Positions 36,874-46,105 of a DNA stretch of 64,000 bases are shown here, piece after piece (position 1 is the first letter of the stretch; each line of letters begins with the position of its first letter). The stretch comes from Weissella uvarum (GTDB taxonomy: Bacteria; Bacillota; Bacilli; Lactobacillales; Lactobacillaceae), in contig NZ_JAFBEO010000002.1 of assembly GCF_016908785.1 (NCBI RefSeq), forward strand, positions 248,001-312,000. Reading direction: 5' to 3'. The translations under genes and the position numbers were made by a program. The notes beneath the pieces are model-generated. The model searched no databases. It was not told where the DNA came from and worked only from the letters and a program-made list of their open reading frames with translations.

Positions 36874-38148
36874 TTACTTAGAAGCTGTAGTTGTATCAGT
36901 CAACTCGATGAATTGACCCGCATCCTTATCAGCAGGCTTAACATCAAACCGAATAACAGCTTGCAAAACCTTACCGTATACATCGTTATCAACCCAGTTA
37001 ACGTCAGCCGACAAACGGTCTGCAAACAATACCGCACGCTTTAAGTCACCGATAAATGCTTGTTGCGCACCTTGCTTGCCACCAAATGCAGTATCTTCAA
37101 CCACAACGACTTGTAGACCAAACAAAGTCTTGCCAGTTTGTGTGCCAATTTGGTCTTGTAACAAATAACGACCATCCCCATCCTTGGCATGATCTAGTAC
37201 ATCAAAGAATGACTTAGTGACAACAATAGACAAGTTATAAGCCACATCAAACTGTGTATTAATAAGTGACTTCAAATCGTCAACTACTGTATCCTTAGCT
37301 ACCTTCCCCTTCTTAAATCCAGCTAATACCTTAGCAATCGCTGCGTTTGTTGTGTTCACCTTGATATTGTTAATATGACGAGCTACCAAACTAGTTAAAT
37401 CAATTTGTGAATCAGCAATTGACTCTTGAGAAAGTGGCAACGCTCCACGATAAGTTTGCACTGCCCAATCAACTTGCTCGAATTGTGGCTTTGCCAAATC
37501 TGGGTTCTTTTCCAATTCTGCAACTGATGGCAAGGTCGTAGATGCACGCTTCAAAATTGGGTACTTTCCTGAAGCAGTATTGACCGCGGTCTTTTCAACT
37601 AAGCTAGCCAAATCCGTGACCGTGTTAACTTCATCTTCCGGATTATAAATAATCTCTTCTGGAATCAACACACCTACATCAGTTGAAGTCACACCATCAC
37701 GAACTTCTCCTTTTGAGTGTAAGTATTCATTTAACGCTGAACGAACTTCTACTGTTTCTACTCCATCACGTGTTTCTACTCCATCACGCGTTTCAGTAGT
37801 CTTGCTTGCTTTAACTTTCATCTTATCTTTGTCCTCTTCTTCCTTTTCAATATCTACAGGCGTTTCAGTATCATCCTTCAAGTCTTTATCTTTCACAGCA
37901 CGATCTTCCTCATCAGTGGCATTATCTTCAGGTACATCTTCCAAACCTTCTGCTTCTTTCAATACTGCAACATCCTTTTCAAGTTGATCTACTTCTTCTC
38001 GAAGTTGCTTAACTTCCGTCATCTTCGCCTCTACTTCCTCAGCTGAAGTTTCTTCACTTTCAGCTGAAGAACGAGTCTCTGTAATTTTCGACTGTAACTC
38101 TTGTTTCTTATCTTTCAACTCATTCATAAGCTTTTCACTTTTTGTCAT
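36874..38148 (-). CDS. HK97-family major capsid protein
   Basis: A 424-residue protein. The first about 115 residues are a charged coiled coil, the delta/scaffold domain removed by the prohead protease. A short tandem repeat (ETRDGV twice, about 118-135) lies at the boundary. The capsid fold follows (VGVLIPEEIIYNPEDE, TTLPSVAELEKNPDLAKP, KTLFGLQVVVVEDTAFG). It forms the icosahedral shell. Confidence 0.92.
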   Translation of the reverse strand: MTKSEKLMNELKDKKQELQSKITETRSSAESEETSAEEVEAKMTEVKQLREEVDQLEKDVAVLKEAEGLEDVPEDNATDEEDRAVKDKDLKDDTETPVDIEKEEEDKDKMKVKASKTTETRDGVETRDGVETVEVRSALNEYLHSKGEVRDGVTSTDVGVLIPEEIIYNPEDEVNTVTDLASLVEKTAVNTASGKYPILKRASTTLPSVAELEKNPDLAKPQFEQVDWAVQTYRGALPLSQESIADSQIDLTSLVARHINNIKVNTTNAAIAKVLAGFKKGKVAKDTVVDDLKSLINTQFDVAYNLSIVVTKSFFDVLDHAKDGDGRYLLQDQIGTQTGKTLFGLQVVVVEDTAFGGKQGAQQAFIGDLKRAVLFADRLSADVNWVDNDVYGKVLQAVIRFDVKPADKDAGQFIELTDTTTASK

Positions 38149-38161
38149 AACACTCTCCTCT

Positions 38162-38740
38162 TTAATCGTATAAAGGAAGGACGACGCCTACTTTCGCTTT
38201 GTAGTCATCGTCCTTTTTTAGTTTATTTTCCGCACTTCTTGTGATTTCTAACTTCGTATCTTCATATGCCGGAACAGCAACAATTGAAATCTCTGTTAAC
38301 TTTTCAATTTTCGTAATCGTCCGCACAATGTTCCCGTTTTTACGCGTAACTCGGTCGCCACCTTGGGCAACTCGAAATCCAAAACTCAATCCTTGTAAGT
38401 TCCCCGCTCTGATATTTGTATAAACATCATGGCCTAAGGTAGTATCCGGAATATTAAGCACAAAATGTAGCCCAATTTTATCGACCTTTAAAGCTAATGT
38501 GCCTGCATTTGCACGGCCTAGGACATCTCCATAATCATGATTATACAAAGCCAGGACTTTACTTAAATCAACGCCATCTAATGCATGCGGGTCAATATAT
38601 TCCGTAATACCATTTGTTTTACCCTGCTTATTGAAAACAATGGCATACCCAGCCACTTGACCGATAAACTGGCTATCAGTAGTTGAACTTCTAATTTCTA
38701 GGTCTTCAAAGCTTACATCCCTAGTCTCCTGGTGTACCAA
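38162..38740 (-). CDS. HK97-family prohead protease
   Basis: About 193 residues, probably from the TTG at 38740 (AAAGGAG 9 bases upstream); another TTG at 38746 is too close to the RBS. The serine protease (U35) pattern includes QFIGQVAGYAIVFNK, YNHDYGDVLGRA (catalytic His) and LQGLSFGFRV (catalytic Ser in the SFGF context). It matures the capsid by removing the delta domain. It overlaps the portal gene. Confidence 0.87.
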   Translation of the reverse strand: MVHQETRDVSFEDLEIRSSTTDSQFIGQVAGYAIVFNKQGKTNGITEYIDPHALDGVDLSKVLALYNHDYGDVLGRANAGTLALKVDKIGLHFVLNIPDTTLGHDVYTNIRAGNLQGLSFGFRVAQGGDRVTRKNGNIVRTITKIEKLTEISIVAVPAYEDTKLEITRSAENKLKKDDDYKAKVGVVLPLYD

Positions 38741-39824
38741 TATCAATCACTCCTTTCTCTTCTAACATCTCTCGTGCTTCTTGTGGTGTCAGAATATCCT
38801 TATCAACCCAATTTAAAATATCTGCTTTCAACTTAGATCGTGAATAATCCATCACATCTGATAGATCAAGCGAGATATTGCCACCTAATTTTAGGTTTAG
38901 CTCTGACGTAATCGGTTCAATGTACCGATTCAACCCATTAATATAAAGCTCTGCGCTCATCTCAATTGATGATTGTTCATCACCCTTACCTTCTAAATAA
39001 CTAGATGGCACACCAAATACTTTGGCGACTTGTTGCTTTCCCCAATCTAAATTGCTCAAGAACTTCGCAATATCTGCATTAATGGTCACAGTAGAAAAAT
39101 CAGCACCTTGGTCCATGACCATGACTCGTCCTGTATTTTCCCCACCGTTGGCTTTTTCAAACTCTTTACGTACTTGTTCTTTTGCTTCTGCGCTCAAAAT
39201 CCCTTGTGGAATTTTAATCACACTACTGGGATTGATGGCGTTTTTCAATGTTGAAATAGCTAACTTATTAGCACTTTCTTGTTGCTGTAATTCTGCTGAT
39301 AAAGCTTCTAATGGCGAACGGCCAATGATTTGATAAATACTATTAACTTCTCCATAAGCCATGATTTTGAAATGCAACATGTCTTCTTGCAGGATAACTT
39401 CATCTTCAAAATCATCAAAGCCTAACACTTCATAAGTCAGCACATCATTGGTTAAATTAATCGTCACACACCCAACTGGAATGTGTCGCAATTGAACAGG
39501 CGTGCCACTCTCATCTCTTTCAATTTGAACAAAAGCATTTCCATTTAAGAGAAGATTAATTACCACCGTGTTCCAAAAGTTATAGCGATTATTCAAATGT
39601 GGGATTGGATTATTAAGCAAATCTAGATTAGTGTTAGTCCCAACAAAATCTGCGCCTGCAATATCAGAACTGATTAACGCAATTACGCTGTACAAATCAC
39701 TGTTTCGTAATGCTACATTGGCTGAAATGGGCTTATTAGGGATTAAGTTCCCATTTGACGAAATGAATGGCGTCATAATCGGCATTTTTGTAGAACGTTT
39801 TTCAAATGGTCGTAATAAACTCAT
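38721..39824 (-). CDS. HK97-family portal protein
   Basis: A 367-residue portal protein. NLLLNGNAFVQIERDESG, HIPVGCVTINLTND and FGVPSSYLEGKGDEQSS are characteristic. Twelve copies would form the DNA entry channel. Its ATG overlaps the TGA of a small membrane-protein gene. Confidence 0.92.
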   Translation of the reverse strand: MSLLRPFEKRSTKMPIMTPFISSNGNLIPNKPISANVALRNSDLYSVIALISSDIAGADFVGTNTNLDLLNNPIPHLNNRYNFWNTVVINLLLNGNAFVQIERDESGTPVQLRHIPVGCVTINLTNDVLTYEVLGFDDFEDEVILQEDMLHFKIMAYGEVNSIYQIIGRSPLEALSAELQQQESANKLAISTLKNAINPSSVIKIPQGILSAEAKEQVRKEFEKANGGENTGRVMVMDQGADFSTVTINADIAKFLSNLDWGKQQVAKVFGVPSSYLEGKGDEQSSIEMSAELYINGLNRYIEPITSELNLKLGGNISLDLSDVMDYSRSKLKADILNWVDKDILTPQEAREMLEEKGVIDIGTPGD

Positions 39825-39985
39825 TCTTCTAATTCACTTGATATGGCATTACCCACTAAGTAAAGCAAAATACCTACAACGAACAGACCAAACAGTTTGT
39901 TAATTCCAAAGGCTACATAAATCAACATCCCTAAACCGCCATAAGTCAAAAACAAGGCAAGTAATGCTTTTAGTACATTTTTCAT
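39821..39985 (-). CDS. Small phage membrane protein between terminase and portal
   Basis: A 54-residue protein (MKNVLKALLALFLTYGG..., ends AISSELEE) with two hydrophobic helices filling most of its length. AAAGGAGAAC precedes the ATG. It overlaps the portal start by ATGA. Small membrane proteins in this slot occur in other lactic phages; role unknown. Confidence 0.75.
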   Translation of the reverse strand: MKNVLKALLALFLTYGGLGMLIYVAFGINKLFGLFVVGILLYLVGNAISSELEE

Positions 39986-40017
39986 CAAGTTCTCCTTTCT
40001 TCCAAAATAAAAAAGGA

Positions 40018-41856
40018 CTAAAAACTAAAGTCCTTTTGAAAATAATCATTAATTTCATCGTTACTCATGTTCCCAAATGGTGATGAGCTAGTCTTTTCTT
40101 CAACGTTAGTAAATTCCGTATTAAAGAACATCCCTTCGTAAAACGCATTAATTGTCGCGTCTACACAATCAATTTTTTGTGTTGCTTTATTCTTATCAAT
40201 CTTAATGCCGTTGTTGTCTGATACTAGAACGGCATTAGTGAGTCCAGCTTTTAATACTGGATCATCAGGCAAAACAATATTACCTTTAATAAACTCTTCT
40301 TGAACAAATTTAGTTGGCTCGCTTAAAGATTTAATCCCTTGCCGTACTGGAATAATTAAATACTCTTCTTTAATACTATCTAGCCGACGAATAAAATTGT
40401 CAGATTGCCAAGCATCATACAAAAAGCCCTGTACCTGTAAATCATTCGATTCAATAAAACGCATCAACCATTCAAAAACTTGGTCTCCGTCAATCAAACC
40501 ATACCGATTACTAGCAATAGTCGCATACCCCAATTCTTCCGCTTTTCGATATGGAATATTATCTTGTTTCTCTTTTGCTTGAATGTCTTTTACTCGTGCA
40601 GTCGGTACAAAAGAATGTTGATAAATATAGAACTTTTGCTGGCCACTATCTTCAAACGGAAACACAAACGCTAACGCCGTATCATCGGATACCTGTGAAA
40701 AGTCATAGCCAATATATACTGGCTTACCGTACATCTCGAATGGTTCCGTTTCAACGCTCGACTCGACTTGATCTAAATCTAAGTAGCGATTTTCTTTGGC
40801 GTTTTGCCACATATTCATATTTTTAACAATGAACTCAGCTTGCTCCCCACTGGATAACTTTTCATCGCGTTCTGCTTTCATACCACTTTGCAATCGTTTC
40901 TTTAGCTTGGACACTTCCATTAGCGGATTAGACTTAATCCAGCTATCTGGGTCATGCATTTCAGCTACATCATCCTGCTCCCAAACTAGGAAAAGCACAC
41001 GGTCACTTAATTCGCCTTTTTCCTGTGCTTGTGTGTATCGGATATAGTCTTCATACATTGGCGACCCGTTTGGATTTGTGCCCGCTGTACTGATGTACAC
41101 CATTTGCGCCTGTTCATTATTAATCATTCCAGATGTCATTGAGTTAACAAATTCTTTCTGGCCATAGCCCAGCAAATGGTATTCATCAATCACGCCAATT
41201 GTATAGTGGTCAGAGTCAGCTGGGCTTCCTTGCGCACTCAACTTCTTAAGTGTTGTCTTCGTTCTTGGGATACGCATTTCATTACGATTGTACTCAATGC
41301 CCAGTTGCTTTTGCATCTTCTTAAATGGGCCTTTTTCAAGCTCTTCCCAGTTAAGCGTCATGTACTTGTACAAATTAGCGGTGTGCTGAATGTCGATAGA
41401 CGCTACTGCGATTTGTCGATTTAAGTTTGGTTGACCAAATAAAAACAAAAATAGACAGTATGTCGCCAATAGCTGGGTCTTTCCATTAGTACGGGACATA
41501 GAGATAAATACGTTCTTAAATCTCGCTCCATTATCCCCATCATTCACACGCCAACCGACCATCATTGCTAACAAAAACTTTTGATATGGGCTTGGCTTGA
41601 ACGGCTCACCAGAATTAACATCCTTTAGCAAAGTTGAGAATTTAACAATCCGCTCCGCTAGTTCTTGGTTGTAAGTATATTCCTTTAATGTTCCGTCAAT
41701 CTCGTGTTGCAAATCATCCATCTGCCTACGACAAGCCAGCTTCATCTTTTCCCCCGACAAAACTTTTTCATCTAATACATCAATACAGTATGAAACGGTA
41801 GGGTCGCTCATTCCATAGACATGAATAACGTCATGATACTTTTCTCTGTTACTCAT
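40018..41856 (-). CDS. Terminase large subunit
   Basis: A 612-residue packaging ATPase/nuclease. The ATPase domain has the variant Walker A SRTNGKTQL (about 129-137) and Walker B VIDEYH (about 225-230). The nuclease domain has YIGYDFSQVSDDTALAF. It belongs to the Terminase_1 (P27/HK97) class. It starts with ATG overlapping the TerS stop (TGATG). Confidence 0.94.
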   Translation of the reverse strand: MSNREKYHDVIHVYGMSDPTVSYCIDVLDEKVLSGEKMKLACRRQMDDLQHEIDGTLKEYTYNQELAERIVKFSTLLKDVNSGEPFKPSPYQKFLLAMMVGWRVNDGDNGARFKNVFISMSRTNGKTQLLATYCLFLFLFGQPNLNRQIAVASIDIQHTANLYKYMTLNWEELEKGPFKKMQKQLGIEYNRNEMRIPRTKTTLKKLSAQGSPADSDHYTIGVIDEYHLLGYGQKEFVNSMTSGMINNEQAQMVYISTAGTNPNGSPMYEDYIRYTQAQEKGELSDRVLFLVWEQDDVAEMHDPDSWIKSNPLMEVSKLKKRLQSGMKAERDEKLSSGEQAEFIVKNMNMWQNAKENRYLDLDQVESSVETEPFEMYGKPVYIGYDFSQVSDDTALAFVFPFEDSGQQKFYIYQHSFVPTARVKDIQAKEKQDNIPYRKAEELGYATIASNRYGLIDGDQVFEWLMRFIESNDLQVQGFLYDAWQSDNFIRRLDSIKEEYLIIPVRQGIKSLSEPTKFVQEEFIKGNIVLPDDPVLKAGLTNAVLVSDNNGIKIDKNKATQKIDCVDATINAFYEGMFFNTEFTNVEEKTSSSPFGNMSNDEINDYFQKDFSF

Positions 41857-42302
41857 CACATCTTAAAGGCTTCAAAAAAGCCATCCCCCTCGTCATCATT
41901 TTCAACTAGCTCCGTTAGTTCCGCCCTACTCTTTGGCGATAATCCTAATTCACTACCAATTCTAGCTAAACTGCGCACCGCATCATTATAGATTTGGGTC
42001 ATTGGGTTACGTTTATATCCTGTAAAATCTCTCCCCACTATTTCGCCGCTAGCGTCTTGCAAAGTTTTATAAACAGGTTGTACTTCGCCATTCTCTTTGA
42101 TGTGATCATATGCATTTCGGTAAATTTCATACTGCGTACAGTACATTTCAACCAAATTACCATCAATCCGAGTAACGGCAGAATTTTCTTCTAAAAAGAC
42201 GACTACTTTACGCCAAATCACCTTGGCTTTCTTCCCCAAATAATCGGGTGGACGATAGCTCAAACGCCCATCATTAACATCTTTATCGGCTTTTTTGGTC
42301 AT
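41856..42302 (-). CDS. Terminase small subunit, P27 family
   Basis: A 148-residue protein that recognises the packaging site. The P27 pattern includes PPDYLGKKAKVIWRKVV, NLVEMYCTQYEIYRNA and RIGSELGLSPKSRAEL. AGGAGG precedes the ATG. It is paired with TerL. Confidence 0.9.
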   Translation of the reverse strand: MTKKADKDVNDGRLSYRPPDYLGKKAKVIWRKVVVFLEENSAVTRIDGNLVEMYCTQYEIYRNAYDHIKENGEVQPVYKTLQDASGEIVGRDFTGYKRNPMTQIYNDAVRSLARIGSELGLSPKSRAELTELVENDDEGDGFFEAFKM

Positions 42303-42424
42303 GGCCTATCCACCTCCTTATTTGTGGTCACCCCCCCTACCTAAATTGTTCAAAAATGGCGTGCGTGTAAGACGCGACACCTTGACTAGCGGTATCCTTT
42401 GCGCCAGTAAGGGCGGGGGTATTT
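42303..42424. other. Candidate cos / packaging-site region
   Basis: A 122-bp gap between the HNH and TerS genes, the usual place of cos in HNH/P27 phages. It holds a run CACCCCCCCTACC (42329-42341) and GGGCGGGGGT (42411-42420), GC-rich against the AT-rich surroundings. The exact cut is not determinable from sequence alone. Confidence 0.35.
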
Positions 42425-43003
42425 TTAGTTTTCTTTCAAAACTTTTTTCCAAAATTTCTGATCAAGATTTTTTAATTTTTCGTCGGGGATTTTCTTTTCA
42501 ATTCCCGTCTTTTTATTATGTTGCCGTCGATTTAGCAACCATAAGTTACTTGCATCCAGCATTGCGACACGGTTTTCAAGTAGACGCCTCGGCACAATAT
42601 GGTCAACAATTAGCTCGCCAGCGTCATATAATTTACCGTCTACAGCGCCAGTATATCCGTCTCGTTGCTTAACATACTGACTTACTTGTTGCCATTGCTT
42701 TGAATAATAGAAACCATCATGTAACTCTCCACGCTTCGTCTCATCATAACGTTTGGTCATAGCTTGCTCGCGTCTCGTCGCTGGCTTCTTCGCTTTATAG
42801 TCTGCGTATCGTTGTGCTTGTTCAGCTTCATGAATTGGGCAGAACTTCTTACCCGACTTGACTAACTGATGGCACCCCATCACATTACATCTATGAGCTC
42901 TTACCATTTCCCTATCTAGTCTCCTTAGTATTCCCAACTCTCCCATGCAGGACACTCGTCCATACTCTTCATCTATCATCATAGTCACATACTCATCGTT
43001 CAC
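42425..43003 (-). CDS. HNH homing-type endonuclease of the packaging module
   Basis: A 192-residue HNH nuclease. A zinc-type Cys cluster (CNVMGCHQL, KKFCPIHEAE) precedes the HNH core (LIVDHIVPRRLLE, SNLWLLNRRQHNKKT). In cos phages HNH proteins next to TerS/TerL assist cos cleavage. The start is GTG at 43003, after AAAGGAAC. Confidence 0.9.
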   Translation of the reverse strand: MNDEYVTMMIDEEYGRVSCMGELGILRRLDREMVRAHRCNVMGCHQLVKSGKKFCPIHEAEQAQRYADYKAKKPATRREQAMTKRYDETKRGELHDGFYYSKQWQQVSQYVKQRDGYTGAVDGKLYDAGELIVDHIVPRRLLENRVAMLDASNLWLLNRRQHNKKTGIEKKIPDEKLKNLDQKFWKKVLKEN

Positions 43004-43151
43004 ACGTTCCTTTCAGTTAGTCTCGTTATGTATCCAGCACCGTTTGTCTGTTGGTGCTGGCCAAGCTTTGGCACGTATGGCTGTCCTTAATGGCAAGCAT
43101 TCAACTCATTCCCATGATGAGCACCCTACAAAAAAAGAGTAACCTTATCGA

Positions 43152-43286
43152 TTACTCATCCTGCCAATACCGTACAGTAACATTTCCATTCTCTCCAAAA
43201 CGTTCACTAATCAAAACATCTTTAGGCAATGTCTTGATAAACTCTTGATACTCTGAAAAATCCATAAACTGTTTTGCTTTCCACAT
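43152..43286 (-). CDS. Small phage protein of unknown function
   Basis: A 44-residue protein from the ATG at 43286, 8 bases after AAAGGAG (MWKAKQFMDFSEYQEF). The gene ends in a GAGTAA...TTACTC hairpin with a T run (43133-43158) that overlaps the stop. It is packed against the baseplate-like gene upstream. Not recognised. Confidence 0.65.
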   Translation of the reverse strand: MWKAKQFMDFSEYQEFIKTLPKDVLISERFGENGNVTVRYWQDE

Positions 43287-43288
43287 AC

Positions 43289-44275
43289 TTACTTCTCCTT
43301 TGCGCCTAATGAAATAACATCTTCCTTTGACCAAATCCCCAGCTCATAAAATGTTCGAATAAGGTATTTCTGTTCCCCTGTCGTTGCTTTAGTTGTGTCA
43401 TTAAATTTTGCCTCTGACCAATTAAACTTGCTTGAATCGTTAACAGGATTAATAACAGTAGTATCTGAGGCAAAATATTGCCATTGGTCAAGTCCTTGTT
43501 GTTTCCATGAGTCAATCGTACTATCTCCTCGCGCCGCTTGCATAATAGTGTAAGGCACTGGCCAAGGTGCAATTTTAGTTGATTCGATAGTTTGCATATA
43601 ACCGTATCCATATGGAACTGGAGCGGTTGGGAACCTTGGTAGTTGCAGGTCACATCCATTGTCAAAATGAAGTGTCCAAGGCATTGTACTACGGTCTAAT
43701 ACCCAACCAGTTGGACCATGTCGTTTGATAACAGGCATATCACCTTTCTCGCCCTTTTCTCCGCGATCTCCCTTTGGTCCTTGGTCTCCTTTATCGCCCT
43801 TTAACGTTGCGAGCCACTCTTGCTCTGTTCCTGTAAAACCATTCTTCACAGCAATATCATAATTTGATGGCCCGACCTTATTTGCGATTTCCTTTTCTAC
43901 TTTTTGTAAGATACTTTCAAAAGTAATTTGCGGAACTAGTTTGCCCGGCTGTGCGTAAATATTCTCATTTAAAGTAAACTGAAAAAATCCGTTAGTTGGG
44001 AACTTCGCAATATCTCCGCCATCATGTGCCGATACTTCAATGTAGTATGTTCCAGCTGGTAATTGACTTAAACTAGGGTGACCAAAGTCGAGCTCAAAAT
44101 GATTATTCTCAACTTGAATATCAATATCCATCAAATAATTTGTATCATTTTTAACCGATAAAATTGCATGTTCATCACTAATCGAAACAGGATACCCACA
44201 CAAAATAAAGTGCATGATGGTACTTGTATCCCCTGCTTTCGTAACAATTTCATCTGTTGTTTTAATCCAATGCAT
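43289..44275 (-). CDS. Baseplate-like protein with collagen-like repeat
   Basis: A 328-residue protein from the ATG at 44275 (AGGAGG 7 bases upstream). The N-terminal 150 residues resemble a BppU-type or tail-fibre attachment domain. Residues about 150-190 read FTGTEQEWLATLKGDKGDQG..., a common phage-fibre linker leading into Gly-X-Y repeats. The C-terminal part is unrecognised. It is odd in position: it lies before the packaging genes, 18 kb from the tail adhesion genes. Confidence 0.75.
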   Translation of the reverse strand: MHWIKTTDEIVTKAGDTSTIMHFILCGYPVSISDEHAILSVKNDTNYLMDIDIQVENNHFELDFGHPSLSQLPAGTYYIEVSAHDGGDIAKFPTNGFFQFTLNENIYAQPGKLVPQITFESILQKVEKEIANKVGPSNYDIAVKNGFTGTEQEWLATLKGDKGDQGPKGDRGEKGEKGDMPVIKRHGPTGWVLDRSTMPWTLHFDNGCDLQLPRFPTAPVPYGYGYMQTIESTKIAPWPVPYTIMQAARGDSTIDSWKQQGLDQWQYFASDTTVINPVNDSSKFNWSEAKFNDTTKATTGEQKYLIRTFYELGIWSKEDVISLGAKEK

Positions 44276-44341
44276 GCTTAATCCTCCTAAATTTCTGCAC
44301 AAAAAAAGACAGCTGGAACGGCTGCCTCTTCTTCCATAATT

Positions 44342-44797
44342 CTATTTTACATTCGTCATGTCTAATTTAATATCGACTGGTTGGCTCTCTGTAATGATAA
44401 TGGCATTAATATCAACATGACCATTAAGAGTATTTTCAAGTACACTTGTCGGCAATGTAAATGTCCAAGCGTTTCCACTCTTAACACCGGCCGCTCCGTT
44501 GATTGAGAAACCTGTAATCATGTTCGCATATACTGAACTCTTGGCAGAGATTGTCAAGGTTGCAACACTACCCTGGATAGTAACATCACTAACTGCATTC
44601 ATATAGTTAGCCATCACCGATGTAGTTGTTGTACCTTGCTTTAAATATGCTGTGTTGACTTGATATTTACCATCCGTATAACGATTTTCCGTCACAGCTT
44701 GTGGTGTTACACCATCGGCATGAATTGCTGGGGCAACCGCTCCGAATCCTAAGGTGGTCGCAATTGCTCCTAAAATAATTACCTGTTTTTTCAACAT
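44342..44797 (-). CDS. Secreted NEAT-like domain protein
   Basis: A 151-residue protein from the ATG at 44797 (AAGGAG 7 bases upstream). Residues 1-28 form a signal peptide ending AIHADG. The rest resembles one NEAT (haem-binding Isd-type) domain: DGKYQVNTAYLKQG, AVSDVTIQGSVATLTI, SGNAWTFTLP, LNGHVDINAI. No LPxTG anchor is present, so it would be released. NEAT domains bind haem or host proteins; whether this one binds haem is open. It may be a lysogenic-conversion gene. Confidence 0.72.
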   Translation of the reverse strand: MLKKQVIILGAIATTLGFGAVAPAIHADGVTPQAVTENRYTDGKYQVNTAYLKQGTTTTSVMANYMNAVSDVTIQGSVATLTISAKSSVYANMITGFSINGAAGVKSGNAWTFTLPTSVLENTLNGHVDINAIIITESQPVDIKLDMTNVK

Positions 44798-44945
44798 AAT
44801 AATACTCCTTTTCAGTAATGGATAAGACATTGAAACAACGTAACTATACTCTTCATTACCTTGAATAAAGCTTAAATTATTGTACAAATTAATCTTTATG
44901 TTCAATCTCTACTTTCCTAACGGTTGATAGATAATTGATTGTATC

Positions 44946-44974
44946 AAAAAGTGCAACCATTTTGGTTACTCTTG
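44946..44974 (-). terminator. Terminator after the 44980 gene
   Basis: On the - strand, GAGTAACCA, AAA, TGGTTGCAC, then T run. It belongs to the same look-alike group as those at 19448, 20105, 43133 and 46073. Confidence 0.75.
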
Positions 44975-44979
44975 GCTTA

Positions 44980-46038
44980 TTATTTAAATTCATTCTTGAC
45001 TTCATCTAACCCTTTAATAACTTCAGAATAATCTTTATATATTCTTTCGGGATTTTTTTTACTATTATAGTCATATTTTGATTTCAAATCATTCTCGGAC
45101 ATAAATACTTTTACTTTTGGATTTGGATTTTTAAAATAGTAAAATGGAGCATTTACTTCTGCTACTTTTTCCCCATTCACTTCTACATATGGCTTGTTTT
45201 GAATAGTGCCCCACTGAGGCTCGAAAACACAATATCTTATTGATATATTTCCATTATAATCAAGCATTACCAAATAGAAATCTACAGCTTCAGAAACAAT
45301 GCGATCAGGTGTCATTGCTCTCATACCATATGTTATATCAGAATATTTCCCATTATTATTAAGTTTATGTATTCTGTTCTTAATTGATTGCTCCTCGCTC
45401 CATTTCTTTTTTTCAGCTTCGTTCATCGTTTTCTGATTTTTATTTCTTTCCTTTGGAAGCACCACGTAGCTTTCAAATATTTCTCCTTGTGATGGGTGTA
45501 GTTTTAAACTAAAAAGCAAATCAACTCCTGTCGATTCATCTTTATGTTTTAAATTAGCCACACTACGATTTTCTTTTAAATGTATCTTCAAATCGTCCTT
45601 TATAACTAAATTACTATTATTTTTTTGAAAATTCATTGAATCTGTTTGTTTAGATATTGATTCTTGTTGTTTCTCTATCTGTTTATTTTGATTAGAAAAG
45701 GTTGTAAAAGCAAATATCAATCCGACAATAGTAACAACAAGAGATATGAATTGATAAAAAGACATGTTTTTTGATGAATGTTTGAAAAACCAGGATCCCC
45801 AGATCAACAAATATGCAAAAAAACAAGTAAATAAGAATATTAATATTGGATGCTCTATGTTTTCAGTAAGAAAAAACGATATCATGTTAAAAGTTTTCAG
45901 TACTGGTTTCAGTGGCACGTCTCCTGTTATTAAATAAAATAAGCATAATAGACAGAGAAATACGATTAATATAAAAAATATAATACCTAAAACATATATG
46001 ATTCGATTTAGCAGCTGTTGTATGTCTTTCTTCTTCAT
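44980..46038 (-). CDS. Three-helix membrane protein with large soluble domain
   Basis: A 352-residue protein from the ATG at 46038 (GGAG 8 bases upstream; a GTG one codon earlier is possible). Hydrophobic helices lie at about 13-37, 62-82 and 95-112. A coiled coil (NKQIEKQQESISKQTDS) and a soluble domain of about 200 residues follow. Not recognised. Last gene of the ART-like/SecB-like cassette. Confidence 0.7.
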   Translation of the reverse strand: MKKKDIQQLLNRIIYVLGIIFFILIVFLCLLCLFYLITGDVPLKPVLKTFNMISFFLTENIEHPILIFLFTCFFAYLLIWGSWFFKHSSKNMSFYQFISLVVTIVGLIFAFTTFSNQNKQIEKQQESISKQTDSMNFQKNNSNLVIKDDLKIHLKENRSVANLKHKDESTGVDLLFSLKLHPSQGEIFESYVVLPKERNKNQKTMNEAEKKKWSEEQSIKNRIHKLNNNGKYSDITYGMRAMTPDRIVSEAVDFYLVMLDYNGNISIRYCVFEPQWGTIQNKPYVEVNGEKVAEVNAPFYYFKNPNPKVKVFMSENDLKSKYDYNSKKNPERIYKDYSEVIKGLDEVKNEFK

Positions 46039-46072
46039 CACTTGATCTCCTTACTCGAAAAACAAGTATAAC

Positions 46073-46105
46073 AAAAAAGAGCAACCAACTTAATGATTAC
46101 TCTCA
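46073..46105 (-). terminator. Terminator overlapping the SecB-like stop
   Basis: On the - strand, AGAGTAATCA and TTGGTTGCTCT form a stem followed by six T; the stop codon lies in the loop region. It separates the first three cassette genes from the membrane-protein gene. Confidence 0.75.
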
